Below are positions 32,280 to 41,565 of a DNA stretch of 64,000 nucleotides, piece by piece. The position numbers and the translations under genes are program-made. The notes below the pieces were generated by a model. The model saw only the letters and a program-made list of their open reading frames with translations, made no database searches and was not told the DNA's origin. Position 1 is the stretch's first letter; each line of letters begins with the position of its first letter. Location: positions 1-64,000 of the forward strand of contig JAFWMH010000077.1 in NCBI GenBank assembly GCA_017510785.1. Direction: 5' to 3'. Origin of the DNA: Atopobiaceae bacterium (GTDB lineage Bacteria; Actinomycetota; Coriobacteriia; Coriobacteriales; Atopobiaceae).

Positions 32280-35200
32280 CTACTTGGAGACGAACGCCTT
32301 GGAGTAGCCCTGGCTTTGGCCCCTATAGGTGGCAGCCGGAGCCTTGGCACCCTTGGGGACAAGGGCGACCTGAACCGCCTCTACCCTCTTGGACATGCCC
32401 TCGGTGCCGGCCTTGGCGCCGTTCTTGGCCCAGCCCATCCAGCCGTAGTTTTGGGCGTGGACGCGGTAGTACACGTCGTACTTCTTCGCCATGTCGCCCG
32501 TGAGCTTGACTTGAATGGCCTCGACGCGCTTGGACTGGCCGGTGGTGCCGCTGGTGGCGCCGTCCTTCTTCCACGTCTTCTCCCAGCCCGAACCCTGAAT
32601 TTGGCTGCGGTACTGGATGGAGCCGGAGACGGGGAAGCCCTTGGGCAGGCTCAGCGAGAGAGCCTCCACACGAAGCGACTTTCCAATGGTTCCGTAGAAG
32701 GCGGGGTCGGTCTTAACAGTCTGCCAACCCGTGCCCTGCACATGGGCGCGCCCGGAGGTCGTAGCGGCAATAATCTTGAACGTGGTGCTCAAGACGCCTT
32801 GGTAGTTGCCCTTACCCGTCGCGGTAACGGTGGCAGTCCCGGCCTTGGTGTTGTTCTTGTAGGAGTACGCAAAGTCCGTACCTGCCTTGAGTGCCTTCGA
32901 GCCGCTCTTGACTGCCGGCTTGGGCGATATCGCCTTGCCGCTGTAGGCCTGGTCGGCCACCTTGGCAATGCTCGTGAGCTTCGCCTTCGCAATGGTGAAC
33001 TTGCACGTCCGCGCAAGAGGCAGGATGTAGTTGGCGTTGCCAAGCTTCGTCGCGGTCGCCGTATAGGAGCCAGCGTCAGTCTTGGCGCCCGTCACGGTAA
33101 CGGCGCAAGCATCGCCGGAGGCGAGGTTGGAGACAGTCGCCGTGGGCTGGTGCGCCTTGCCGTCGTAGGTGAAGGAAGTGTTCTTCCAAGCGAGCTTCGC
33201 CTCGCGCTGAGCGATGGTGGCCGTCACAGCCTTGGAGTCGGCGGGGAACGTCTCCTCATCGACGGCTACGCGAACCCGCACCGGGTACTTGCCGGCCTTT
33301 GTGCCGGTCGGCACCGTGCGCGACCAACTCTTGCCACCGTCAACGCTGTACTCGAGCGTGCCCTCGCCAATCACCTTGGCGCTCACAAGCCGCTGCGCAG
33401 CTCCGTTGTACACGAGTCCGGCAACAGGCGCAACCTCGAGCTTGGGTGCAGGCTTCTTCACAACGAGCTTACCCTCGCCCACTCGAACGTCATAATTCTC
33501 GGTGACGTCCTCGTCGCCCGCGAGAATCCGTACGCTGTCCGCGTTGACGGAGATCTTGCCATCCAGCGTCGCCTTGTCGGTGCTTGAGGGCTCAGCCAAG
33601 AGGGTGGCCACCTCGAGCTTGTGTCCCTTGGCGGGGCCACTCTCGTCCTGACCCGCCACGGCCTCGAGCGTGGCCTGAGTGGCATCGAGCACCATCGTGT
33701 CGCCCACCGCATATTCCTGGTCGCTGGCCTTCACGGTAACGGGTCGCCTGCTAATGCTCGCATTCGTCGTCGTCTGGGAGCCCACGAGGTCGAGGGCGTA
33801 GTTCCCAGCATCCTTGCCCTCGAGCTTGAAGCCTTCGAGCGTAACCTTCTTGTCCTCGCCGAAGCCAGCATTGTCGAACCTACCGGTGACGGTGCCGCAC
33901 TTCACGTCATCGCCTGCCTCGGCGCCCATCACACTGGCGTGGTCCGCAACCACCGTGGCCTCGTCCGTTCCGTCGTACACCTTGTCCTTGGCCTCGTGAC
34001 CCGCGACGAAAACGCTCTTCTGCGAGATACTGCCCTTTGTCTCGACGGAAGCCAGCCCGTCCCCGTCGGCACCCTTGAGCTTGTAGTTGTTGGCCTTCGT
34101 CCCCACGATCGAGTACTTGATCGTCGTCGTGCGATCGCCAGCGTCCTTGGCGTCGTACTCGTACGAGCTGAGCAGACCGGAGAGAGCCAAATCGACGTTC
34201 GCCTTGTCGGCCTGGAAGACGCCCTCGAGCGTGGGATCCACGATGAACTGGTCCGGGAGATCCTTGGTGGCGTCGTACACCCTCGTCTCGAGCGTCCCAC
34301 CAACCGCAGTAACCTCGGCCTGCTCGATCGTGAAGGACGGACCCGTCTTGATCTCGTAGTTCTCCTTGTCGTTGCCCTGGAGTTCGAGGTTTTCAACCCC
34401 CACGGTGTAGGTACCTGCGTCGGTGTAGCTGGGCTGCGAGAAGCCCTGTTTGTACGCTACGGTGCAGTCGTCACCCGTCACCACGTCCACGGGCGTGGCG
34501 GAGAGCTCGGGCGTGTGTGCCTCGGCGTCGTAGGTAAGCTTGTCCTGCACGAACGCAGCGGTAACGGCCTTCTTCGCGATTTGCACGTCAAGAGATGCCG
34601 GAGAGACGCTCGCATGGTTCTTGTCACCGACGACTCGGTACCACACCTTGTACGTGCCGGCCTTGGTGGCCTTGGGGGCTTCGGTGCCCCAGTCGTTGTC
34701 CTGGGGCTGCGAGTCGCCCAACGCATACTGCAGCTCGCCGCCCGTCGCCTCGCCGGCCTCGCTCAGCAAATCCTGCTCGGTCCCGTCGTAGGTAAGACCC
34801 TTGGCGCCCTTCGGGTCCGACTTAAGCGACGAGTCGACCTTCGTGATGGAAAAGTTACTCTTCTGTTCCGCTACAGGAAGGGTGTAGTTGCCCTTGTCTT
34901 GGCCGTCGATGCCGGTGACCGTAGCCTCGTACCCGTCGCCAGCGTCAGTTTGCTCGCCGGAGACGACGAGGCTCACGTCATCACCCGTAATGGCGTTCGA
35001 GACCGTCGCCTCACGCACGTGCTCCTGCCCGTCGTAGGCGAACGAGTTCTCCTCGTCCCACGCGACGGACACCTCGAGCGGGTTTATAGAGGCCTTCGTG
35101 GTGGTCTGGCTCTTCTTGCCGTCAATCTCGTAGTTGCCCGCGTCTGTGCCAGAGAGCGCCGCGGCGAACGTGACGTCCTTGTCGCGCCCCGCGTCCTTGC

Positions 35201-36953
35201 TTGCGAATGTGCCGCCGCCGGCAACGTCAACCGTCACGTTGTCGCCATCGATCGCACCCTGCAACTGAGCGGAGCTGCCGTCCAGCGTTGCGGAGGTCGT
35301 TCCGTCGTAGGTTTTGTCCGTTGCCTTCACGCCGGCCACGACGACCTTCTTCTTGGTGATGTCGGCCGTCGCCGTGGGCTGCGTTATGCCGTACTTCTCG
35401 GCGTCGGCGCCCTCCAGCTCGTAGGTCCCGACGACCTTCTTGCCCTCGCCGACGTTCTTGCCGTCGCCGGGCTCGACATCAGCGTACACCATCTTGCCTC
35501 CGGCCTTCACGGAGACGTCGTCACCGTCCTCGACGCCCTCGAGCGTCATCTGGGAGTCGTCGAACGTGGCATCGGCCGTACCATCGTACTCCTTGCCCTC
35601 CACAGTGATGCCGGAGATGGTGAGCTCCTTCACGCCGAACTTGACCCTATTGAAACCGAACGAATCCAAGTTCTGCCCATCGGGTGCCTTCGCGATGGGC
35701 GTCGAGTCACCCATGCCAGACTCGTTTTTCCAGCCAATGCCAGGGACGGAGTTCTTCACGGTCTTGCCCGAGTCAATGGCTCCAACGCCCGAGGAGACAA
35801 ACGACTCTATTCCCTCGCCAACCACGAGATCGCCTCCAGGGCAGACGCCCGCGTCAGCCACACCCAATGCGGTGACATCGCCTCCGTTGACGATGAGGTC
35901 ACCGAAGGACGCGATGCCGGTTTTCAAGCCCGACGCAAACACCGTGCCGGCCTCGAAAGTGATGCTGCCATAGCTGTATATGCCCGTACCCGAGGTGCCA
36001 ACGGATTTCAAAGAGTCGCCACCCACAGTAATGTTATTACCGGCACGTATGCCGGCTATTTCGCCCTCGACGTCGATGCCGCAGCCATCCTCGAAGCTGA
36101 CGGCTCCCCGCTCGCTATAGATACCGAAATCGAAGTAGTTTCCATCACTCCTGCTTATCGACGTACGTAGCTGGCCACTCCCCTCAAACGTCAGGTCTCC
36201 CTTTGCGTAGACGCCATATGCATTGGCCACTCCCGTCATCCCTCTCTCGAGAGAGGCGTCACTCTTGAGCACAATTACCAGCGGCTCCTCACTGTTCCAG
36301 TAAATCGAGGCGCCCATACCTCCTTCTTTATGAAGATCCTCGGCACTGAGGCCATCTAGCGTAAGTGTGGCGGGCGTATCGTTATAGATGTCGGCAGGCT
36401 TGAAGCTCACCGTCTCGTCTCCTAGCACGTCCTTCTCGTTCTCGCCTTTCACCTGCACGCCGTTCACCCACAGGGGATACGTCGCGTAGACGGGTTCCCA
36501 GGTGAAGGCAGTCTCCGGGCTTTTGCCGTCCCCGCCGGTTATTTTGAACCCTATCGGCTTGGCTTTCAAGCTTTCTTCGGTGGACAACCACAGGCTTGAT
36601 TGATTATGGTCACGAGGCGAAAAAAGATCAATCACGTATCTTCCGCCATTTTCGAGATTCCCGGATTCTACGACCCAGGAAATGACATACTGGCCCCCGA
36701 ACACATCCCAGTATCCTTCTGCTTCTTCAGGCCCGTGCATGTTCTTTATATATGCCGGAAGGGAAAACTCAATCATGTCGGGGTCACCGTCATACTTATT
36801 CTGTACCAGTAACACGACCCCCGGCTGGGCTGTGTAAACTGTATAGGCCATTGCCTCCTTGAGGCCCTGGCCGGGCACCAAACCGAGCACCATCGCGAGT
36901 GCCACCCATAGGCTCACCATGAGCCTTGGGACCCGCCCGATTGCTCTCTTCAT
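32280..36953 (-). CDS. Giant secreted surface protein with YDG/MBG repeats and C-terminal ChW repeats
   Basis: A 1557-aa protein; ATG at 36953 behind AGGAGGAAGGT. A signal peptide covers about residues 1-36. Residues 40-430 include a beta-helix-like stretch (GIYSERGAVSFEDGCGID, GTGIYSYGSITFEAG). Then follow many immunoglobulin-like repeats of the YDG/MBG type, each with a Tyr-Asp-Gly core such as KTYDGTTSATL, KVYDGTDEATV or FAYDGQEHVREATVSN. The last 155 residues hold three ChW (clostridial hydrophobic Trp) repeats with GWxxW and KRVEAIQVKL cores, a likely wall- or ligand-binding region. There is no LPxTG signal. The likely role is adhesion or matrix. A 19-bp motif upstream is shared with the diguanylate cyclase gene. 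Confidence 0.85.
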   Translation of the reverse strand: MKRAIGRVPRLMVSLWVALAMVLGLVPGQGLKEAMAYTVYTAQPGVVLLVQNKYDGDPDMIEFSLPAYIKNMHGPEEAEGYWDVFGGQYVISWVVESGNLENGGRYVIDLFSPRDHNQSSLWLSTEESLKAKPIGFKITGGDGKSPETAFTWEPVYATYPLWVNGVQVKGENEKDVLGDETVSFKPADIYNDTPATLTLDGLSAEDLHKEGGMGASIYWNSEEPLVIVLKSDASLERGMTGVANAYGVYAKGDLTFEGSGQLRTSISRSDGNYFDFGIYSERGAVSFEDGCGIDVEGEIAGIRAGNNITVGGDSLKSVGTSGTGIYSYGSITFEAGTVFASGLKTGIASFGDLIVNGGDVTALGVADAGVCPGGDLVVGEGIESFVSSGVGAIDSGKTVKNSVPGIGWKNESGMGDSTPIAKAPDGQNLDSFGFNRVKFGVKELTISGITVEGKEYDGTADATFDDSQMTLEGVEDGDDVSVKAGGKMVYADVEPGDGKNVGEGKKVVGTYELEGADAEKYGITQPTATADITKKKVVVAGVKATDKTYDGTTSATLDGSSAQLQGAIDGDNVTVDVAGGGTFASKDAGRDKDVTFAAALSGTDAGNYEIDGKKSQTTTKASINPLEVSVAWDEENSFAYDGQEHVREATVSNAITGDDVSLVVSGEQTDAGDGYEATVTGIDGQDKGNYTLPVAEQKSNFSITKVDSSLKSDPKGAKGLTYDGTEQDLLSEAGEATGGELQYALGDSQPQDNDWGTEAPKATKAGTYKVWYRVVGDKNHASVSPASLDVQIAKKAVTAAFVQDKLTYDAEAHTPELSATPVDVVTGDDCTVAYKQGFSQPSYTDAGTYTVGVENLELQGNDKENYEIKTGPSFTIEQAEVTAVGGTLETRVYDATKDLPDQFIVDPTLEGVFQADKANVDLALSGLLSSYEYDAKDAGDRTTTIKYSIVGTKANNYKLKGADGDGLASVETKGSISQKSVFVAGHEAKDKVYDGTDEATVVADHASVMGAEAGDDVKCGTVTGRFDNAGFGEDKKVTLEGFKLEGKDAGNYALDLVGSQTTTNASISRRPVTVKASDQEYAVGDTMVLDATQATLEAVAGQDESGPAKGHKLEVATLLAEPSSTDKATLDGKISVNADSVRILAGDEDVTENYDVRVGEGKLVVKKPAPKLEVAPVAGLVYNGAAQRLVSAKVIGEGTLEYSVDGGKSWSRTVPTGTKAGKYPVRVRVAVDEETFPADSKAVTATIAQREAKLAWKNTSFTYDGKAHQPTATVSNLASGDACAVTVTGAKTDAGSYTATATKLGNANYILPLARTCKFTIAKAKLTSIAKVADQAYSGKAISPKPAVKSGSKALKAGTDFAYSYKNNTKAGTATVTATGKGNYQGVLSTTFKIIAATTSGRAHVQGTGWQTVKTDPAFYGTIGKSLRVEALSLSLPKGFPVSGSIQYRSQIQGSGWEKTWKKDGATSGTTGQSKRVEAIQVKLTGDMAKKYDVYYRVHAQNYGWMGWAKNGAKAGTEGMSKRVEAVQVALVPKGAKAPAATYRGQSQGYSKAFVSK

Positions 36954-37277
36954 ACCTTCCTCCTATCTGGCGCTTCGCGCCGCATCGACGCGCCGGCCCA
37001 TTCCGACGCACTGTTCCTTTATAGCATTAGTTGGATGCTACAGAGAAAATATTCCAGACTGTCATACCCCCACCGCTCACCGGCCGTCGCGAATGGCATG
37101 TTTTCGGCGGCAATCGGCTTAAATATTGCTGAACGCCTCGAATGTCGCGATTCGCCCATCGCGCCGTCCGTGGCGCCTTTTTGCAGGTGGTCGATACGCA
37201 CGGCACCAATGTGCACGACTCACCCACGTGATGTGCGCCTCGCGCTTCTGTGCCACGCGCTTCCGTGTGCGCGGCAT
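36954..37277. other. Upstream region of the surface protein gene
   Basis: 324 bp between the surface protein start and the proS terminator. It holds the shared 19-bp motif (37048-37066) and a possible -10 box TATAAA near 37019-37024 on the minus strand. A short plus-strand hairpin with TTTTT at 37161-37182 has no obvious gene. No gene seen. Confidence 0.5.
37048..37066 (-). promoter_or_regulatory. 19-bp motif shared with the diguanylate cyclase gene
   Basis: TATGACAGTCTGGAATATT on the minus strand, 94 bp upstream of the surface protein start, identical to 26610-26628. Confidence 0.5.
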
Positions 37278-37308
37278 ACAAAAAGCACCCAGCCCGAAGG
37301 TTGGGTGC
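37278..37308 (-). terminator. Terminator of the proS operon
   Basis: On the minus strand GCACCCA / TGGGTGC pair around CCTTCGGG-like bases, followed by TTTTTG. It lies 32 bp past the proS stop. Confidence 0.9.
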
Positions 37309-37340
37309 CTCTTCCACATTTGGTTAAAAGCCTAGCGCAC

Positions 37341-39050
37341 CTACTTGCGTTGCGCCTCGATGCGCTCGGCGAGCCATGTCGCTACCTCGCCCAGGGCAAC
37401 GTCGCTGCGCTCGCCGGTCTTTCGATCCTTCACCTCGGCGGTACCGTTCTTCACGCCGCGGCGGCCAAGCACCACCTGGTACGGGAAGCCCATGAGGTCG
37501 GCGTCGGCAAACTTAACGCCGGCACGCTCCTTGCGGTCGTCTAGCACGACCTCAACACCAAGCTTCACGAGCTCGTTGGCAACCGCCTCGGCAGCCTCCC
37601 ACACGACGCCCTTAACGTCGAGCGGCACAACCTCCACCTCGTACGGCGCCACGCATACCGGCCACACGATGCCGTGCTCGTCGTGGCTTTGCTCCACCAC
37701 AGCCTGCAGCGTACGACTCACGCCGATTCCGTAGCAACCCATTTGGAACGGCTTTTCCTTGCCGTCCTCGTCCATAAACGTGGCACCCATGGCCTCGGAA
37801 TACTTGGTGCCAAGCTGGAACACCTGGCTCACCTCAATGCCACGTGCCGCCTTAAGGGCACGACCGCACTCAGGACAACCGTCGCCCTCCTTAGCCTCGG
37901 CGAGGTCAAGCCATTCGTCCACCTCAAAGTCGACGCCAGGACAAGCACCCTTTATGTGCCAACCAGCCTCGTTTGCACCCACGAGCCAGCGCTTGGACTT
38001 GGCAAGCGAGACGTCTGCAACCACACGCACACGCTCGTCGGCACCAATCGGCCCCATGTAACCCTTTACGAGGCCATACTCCTGCATTTGCTCTTCGCTC
38101 ATCACGTCGTAGTGCCCAAACGCATGCTCGGCCTTCACCTCGCACAACTCGTGGTCGCCCGGCAGCAGGCACAACACGGGCGTTTCGTCCTCGGCGATAA
38201 TCGCAAAGCTCTTGCGGCACGCCGCCTCCTCGACGCCCATGAACTCCGCAAGCGCCGCAATCGAGCCCTCACAGGGCGTCTCCACACGCTCACACGCCTC
38301 GCCCGGACCCTCGACCACGCGGATGTTCGCCTTCGCCGCCTCCACGTCGGCCGCGAAGCCACACTCGCACCACACGAGCGCTGCCTCGCCAGCATCGGCA
38401 AGCGCCATATACTCAACGCTGGTGTCGCCACCAATCTGTCCCGAGTCGGCCTTCACGGGAAGCGCCTTGAGCCCGCACCGCTCGCATATGCGCGCATACG
38501 CCGCCTTTTGCTCCTCGTACGAGCGCTGCATGCCCTCTACGTCCGCGTCGAAGCTGTACGCATCCTTCATAATGAACTCGCGCCCGCGCATCAACCCAAA
38601 TCGCGGACGAATCTCGTCGCGGAACTTGTCTTGTATTTGGTACAGCGTTACGGGCAGCTGCTTGTAGCTACGCAGCTCGTTCTTCACGAGGTCGGTAAAC
38701 GTTTCCTCGTGCGTGGGCCCGAGCACCAAATCGCGCTCGTGCCGGTCGCGCATGCGCAAAAGCTCCGGGCCGTACACATCCCAGCGCCCCGATTCCTGCC
38801 ACATCTCGCCAGGAACTGCCATGGGCACGAGCATCTCCTGGGCTCCGATGGCCTCCATCTCCTCGCGAATGACCTCCTCGATCTTGCGAATGGAACGCCA
38901 CGCCAAGGGCAGGTAGCTGTAGAGTCCCGCAGCCACGCGACGAATCATGCCCGCGCGCAGCAGCAGCTTATGACTCGCGAGCTCCGCCTCTACCGGGTCC
39001 TCTTTGAGGGTAGGCGCATACGTCGCGCTCATCTTTGCATAGGTCTTCAC
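37341..39050 (-). CDS. proS: Prolyl-tRNA synthetase
   Basis: A 569-aa class II synthetase of the bacterial type. Motif 2 is in RDEIRPRFGLMRGREFIMKD and motif 3 in GCYGIGVSRTLQAVVEQ. The editing (INS, YbaK-like) domain that removes mischarged alanine lies between them at about residues 225-380, with HELCEVKAEHAFG. A C-terminal anticodon-binding domain follows. It charges tRNA-Pro. It is the last gene of the pyrH-to-proS run, 65 bp after ispG, and is followed by a clear terminator. Confidence 0.97.
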   Translation of the reverse strand: MKTYAKMSATYAPTLKEDPVEAELASHKLLLRAGMIRRVAAGLYSYLPLAWRSIRKIEEVIREEMEAIGAQEMLVPMAVPGEMWQESGRWDVYGPELLRMRDRHERDLVLGPTHEETFTDLVKNELRSYKQLPVTLYQIQDKFRDEIRPRFGLMRGREFIMKDAYSFDADVEGMQRSYEEQKAAYARICERCGLKALPVKADSGQIGGDTSVEYMALADAGEAALVWCECGFAADVEAAKANIRVVEGPGEACERVETPCEGSIAALAEFMGVEEAACRKSFAIIAEDETPVLCLLPGDHELCEVKAEHAFGHYDVMSEEQMQEYGLVKGYMGPIGADERVRVVADVSLAKSKRWLVGANEAGWHIKGACPGVDFEVDEWLDLAEAKEGDGCPECGRALKAARGIEVSQVFQLGTKYSEAMGATFMDEDGKEKPFQMGCYGIGVSRTLQAVVEQSHDEHGIVWPVCVAPYEVEVVPLDVKGVVWEAAEAVANELVKLGVEVVLDDRKERAGVKFADADLMGFPYQVVLGRRGVKNGTAEVKDRKTGERSDVALGEVATWLAERIEAQRK

Positions 39051-39115
39051 GCTTTATCCTTCCTGTTAAAGGCGCCCCCCGGCCCGGGAAGCGCCCGCCA
39101 ACCGAACCTCTTCGC

Positions 39116-40174
39116 TCACGACCCGAAGCGCGTCTCAATCTCTGCGAAGAGCTCGTCAACCAAATCCTCCTCGCTCACGGTGCGAAGCGGCTCGCCCTGC
39201 GCGAACACCACGCCGCGACCTTTGCCGCAAGCGATGCCAATATCGGCGTCGCGCGCCTCGCCGGGCCCGTTAACCACGCAGCCCATCACCGCCACGCTAA
39301 TCGGCACGCGGACGGACGCGAGCTTTCGCTCGACCTCCTCCGCCATACCGATGAGGTTCACCTGCGTTCTGCCACACGTGGGACAACTCACCAGCTCGGG
39401 TGAGCGCCGCCTCAGGCCAAGCGCCCCAAGCAGCTCCCACGCAACGTGCACTTCCTCCAGCGGGTCGGCCGTGAGCGAAAGACGCATGGTTTCGCCAATG
39501 CCCTCCTCGAGCAATACGCCCACCGCCGCGCAGTTCTTCACCGTACCCTGCCGCAGCGTGCCCGCCTCGGTAACGCCCACATGCAAGGGATACTCGGGTA
39601 GCTGCTCCGCAAGCATCCTGTACGTCTCGATGGTTACCGGCACCGAATGTGCCTTCGCAGAGAGAACCACGCCGAAAAAGCCACGCTCCTCGAAATGCTT
39701 CACGAACGACGCGCACGAGAGCACCAAACGCTCCGCAAGCGAAAGGTCGGGCCGCGCCGCAACCTCGGGATCGAGCGAGCCCGCGTTCACGCCGATGCGA
39801 ATGGGAATACCCGCCTTGCGCGCCGCGTCAATCACGGCATCCACGCGCTCCACCGCACCAATGTTTCCCGGATTGATGCGCAAGGCGGCAGCACCCCGCT
39901 CCGCCGCGCCAATTGCAAGTCGGTGGTCGAAGTGGATATCGGCCACCACGGGCAGCGGCGACGCCGCACATATGCGCTCGAATCCCTTGAGCGACGCCTC
40001 GTCGGGCACCGCCACGCGAATAATCTCGCAGCCGGCCTCGGCAAGTCCCTCGATTTGCATGAGCGTGGCGGCGGCGTCGGATGTTTTTGTTGTACACATC
40101 GACTGCACGCTTACGGGAGCGCCACCCCCGACGGGCACCGAGCCCACCATTACCTGTCGCGTGTTTCGTACCAT
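39116..40174 (-). CDS. ispG: 4-hydroxy-3-methylbut-2-enyl diphosphate synthase
   Basis: A 352-aa enzyme of the MEP isoprenoid pathway that converts MEcPP to HMBPP with a 4Fe-4S cluster. The cluster Cys are in SCPTCGRTQVNL and MGCVVNGPGEA. The N-terminal barrel has ADIHFDHRLA and RINPGNIG. ATG at 40174 lies 5 bp after the rseP stop, with AGGTG upstream. Together with dxr, two genes earlier, it places part of the MEP pathway in this operon. Confidence 0.95.
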   Translation of the reverse strand: MVRNTRQVMVGSVPVGGGAPVSVQSMCTTKTSDAAATLMQIEGLAEAGCEIIRVAVPDEASLKGFERICAASPLPVVADIHFDHRLAIGAAERGAAALRINPGNIGAVERVDAVIDAARKAGIPIRIGVNAGSLDPEVAARPDLSLAERLVLSCASFVKHFEERGFFGVVLSAKAHSVPVTIETYRMLAEQLPEYPLHVGVTEAGTLRQGTVKNCAAVGVLLEEGIGETMRLSLTADPLEEVHVAWELLGALGLRRRSPELVSCPTCGRTQVNLIGMAEEVERKLASVRVPISVAVMGCVVNGPGEARDADIGIACGKGRGVVFAQGEPLRTVSEEDLVDELFAEIETRFGS

Positions 40175-40179
40175 GGCAC

Positions 40180-41565
40180 CTATCCAATCACGAATCGGAA
40201 CACGTCGTTCTTCACGACCCACACAAATATGAACGCGAAGAACGCGAGACCAACGTAGCTTATGGCCGTTTGCACCTTCATGGAAAGCGGACGGCGCACG
40301 ATGGCCTGAATGGTTTCAATAAGAATCTTTCCGCCGTCGAGCGGCGGGATGGGCAAGAGGTTCATAAAGCCGAGCGACATGGAGATGGCCGCCATAAAGG
40401 CAATGACGTCCGCAAGGCCAGACGAGGCCGCCTGCGAGGCCATCACCGAAATGCCCACGATGGAGCTCGAACTGTCGAGCACCTCCATGGTATGCTGCGG
40501 CATGATGAGTCGAATGGCGAAGGAGGCTACCATGCCGGCATAGCCAAACGCACCCGCTATGGCCTCGCCCAGCGAAACCCGGTACGGTTCCGTTTTGGGA
40601 TACACGCCAATGGCCTCTATCTCCTTGTCCTCAGGTACGTCCATCGTAAGCTCGGTTTGCGTGCCATCGCGCTCAACCGTAATCGGGAAGTCCCTCTTCG
40701 CCGACCTCGCGTCCTTTATTGCCTCGGAAATGCCATTCCAATCGCTCACCGCGGTGCCATTCACCAGGAGGATTTTATCTCCTACCTGCAAACCGCACGC
40801 CTCGGCAACTGAGTTCTCCTGGATTTGTCCGATTACGGGCTCGTTAAGGGGAACCTCATACTCCGTAGTCACGTACACGCCCGTCACCAGCGCAAGGGCA
40901 AGCACAATGTTTACGAGGGGGCCAGCCACAAGAATGGCCAACCGTTTGAAGTAACCACAACCAAGGTACGTGTGCGAGCGCTCCCTTTCGAGCTGTGCCT
41001 CGGCGTCGACGAGCGGACGAGCCTCTGCCTCTTCCGTGCTTTCGCTCGTCGTAAAGTCGTGTCCGTCGTCGTACTCCGTAAGCATGTTCGCGTCGCGCGG
41101 AATCGTTTGGAAACAGCGCGGATAATCCTTTTGCGTAGGCTTCTCGCCCAACTCGGGATCGAAGTACGGGCGAATAGCCGCCCAGTCGCTCAGCGTAACC
41201 AAAAGCGCATACGCATGGTCGAGCTCGATTTTGAGTTCGGTGGCAAGGTCCTCGGCACTCACCCTGCCCTCACGCTGCACGATGGCAAAGGCGTCGGCAA
41301 GCAACTCGTCGTCGCCTCCTGCCTCCATGCCGCAAATGCGGTTGTATCCGCCGAGCAAGAACGGCGTGATTCCCACCTCGGTGCCGTGCGACTTGCTCTT
41401 GTGGAACCAGCGGAACCTGCACGGCAGGCCCAAATAAAACTCCGTGACGCGCACCTTAAAGATGCGTGCCGCCACATAGTGCCCGCCCTCGTGAACAAAC
41501 ACGAGGATGGAAAGCAGCAGCACTCCCCAAAACACAGCCGATAAGCCGCCGGCAAGCATGCTCAT
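40180..41565 (-). CDS. rseP: Site-2 membrane metalloprotease, RseP family, with a large cytoplasmic insertion
   Basis: A 461-aa intramembrane protease. The zinc motif is HEGGH (His25, His29) in the first helix, and the third ligand motif is NLLPIPPLDGGK near the C-terminus. A PDZ domain lies between (VIGQIQENSVAEACGLQVGDKI region). After GGYNRICGM about 125 residues (82-205) are inserted before the second helix. They contain a helical part like a winged-helix domain and an acidic Thr/Ser/Glu-rich linker. The start overlaps the dxr stop (ATGA), so translation is probably coupled. It should cleave anti-sigma factors or signal peptide remnants; the partner is unknown here. Confidence 0.92.
   Translation of the reverse strand: MSMLAGGLSAVFWGVLLLSILVFVHEGGHYVAARIFKVRVTEFYLGLPCRFRWFHKSKSHGTEVGITPFLLGGYNRICGMEAGGDDELLADAFAIVQREGRVSAEDLATELKIELDHAYALLVTLSDWAAIRPYFDPELGEKPTQKDYPRCFQTIPRDANMLTEYDDGHDFTTSESTEEAEARPLVDAEAQLERERSHTYLGCGYFKRLAILVAGPLVNIVLALALVTGVYVTTEYEVPLNEPVIGQIQENSVAEACGLQVGDKILLVNGTAVSDWNGISEAIKDARSAKRDFPITVERDGTQTELTMDVPEDKEIEAIGVYPKTEPYRVSLGEAIAGAFGYAGMVASFAIRLIMPQHTMEVLDSSSSIVGISVMASQAASSGLADVIAFMAAISMSLGFMNLLPIPPLDGGKILIETIQAIVRRPLSMKVQTAISYVGLAFFAFIFVWVVKNDVFRFVIG

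Noticed and set aside
33621-36170. An 849-aa plus-strand open frame inside the surface protein gene
   Set aside because: Arises from the repeated, biased codons of the gene on the other strand.
37674-40232. An 852-aa plus-strand open frame across proS and ispG
   Set aside because: It spans the ends of two well-supported genes and shows no family.
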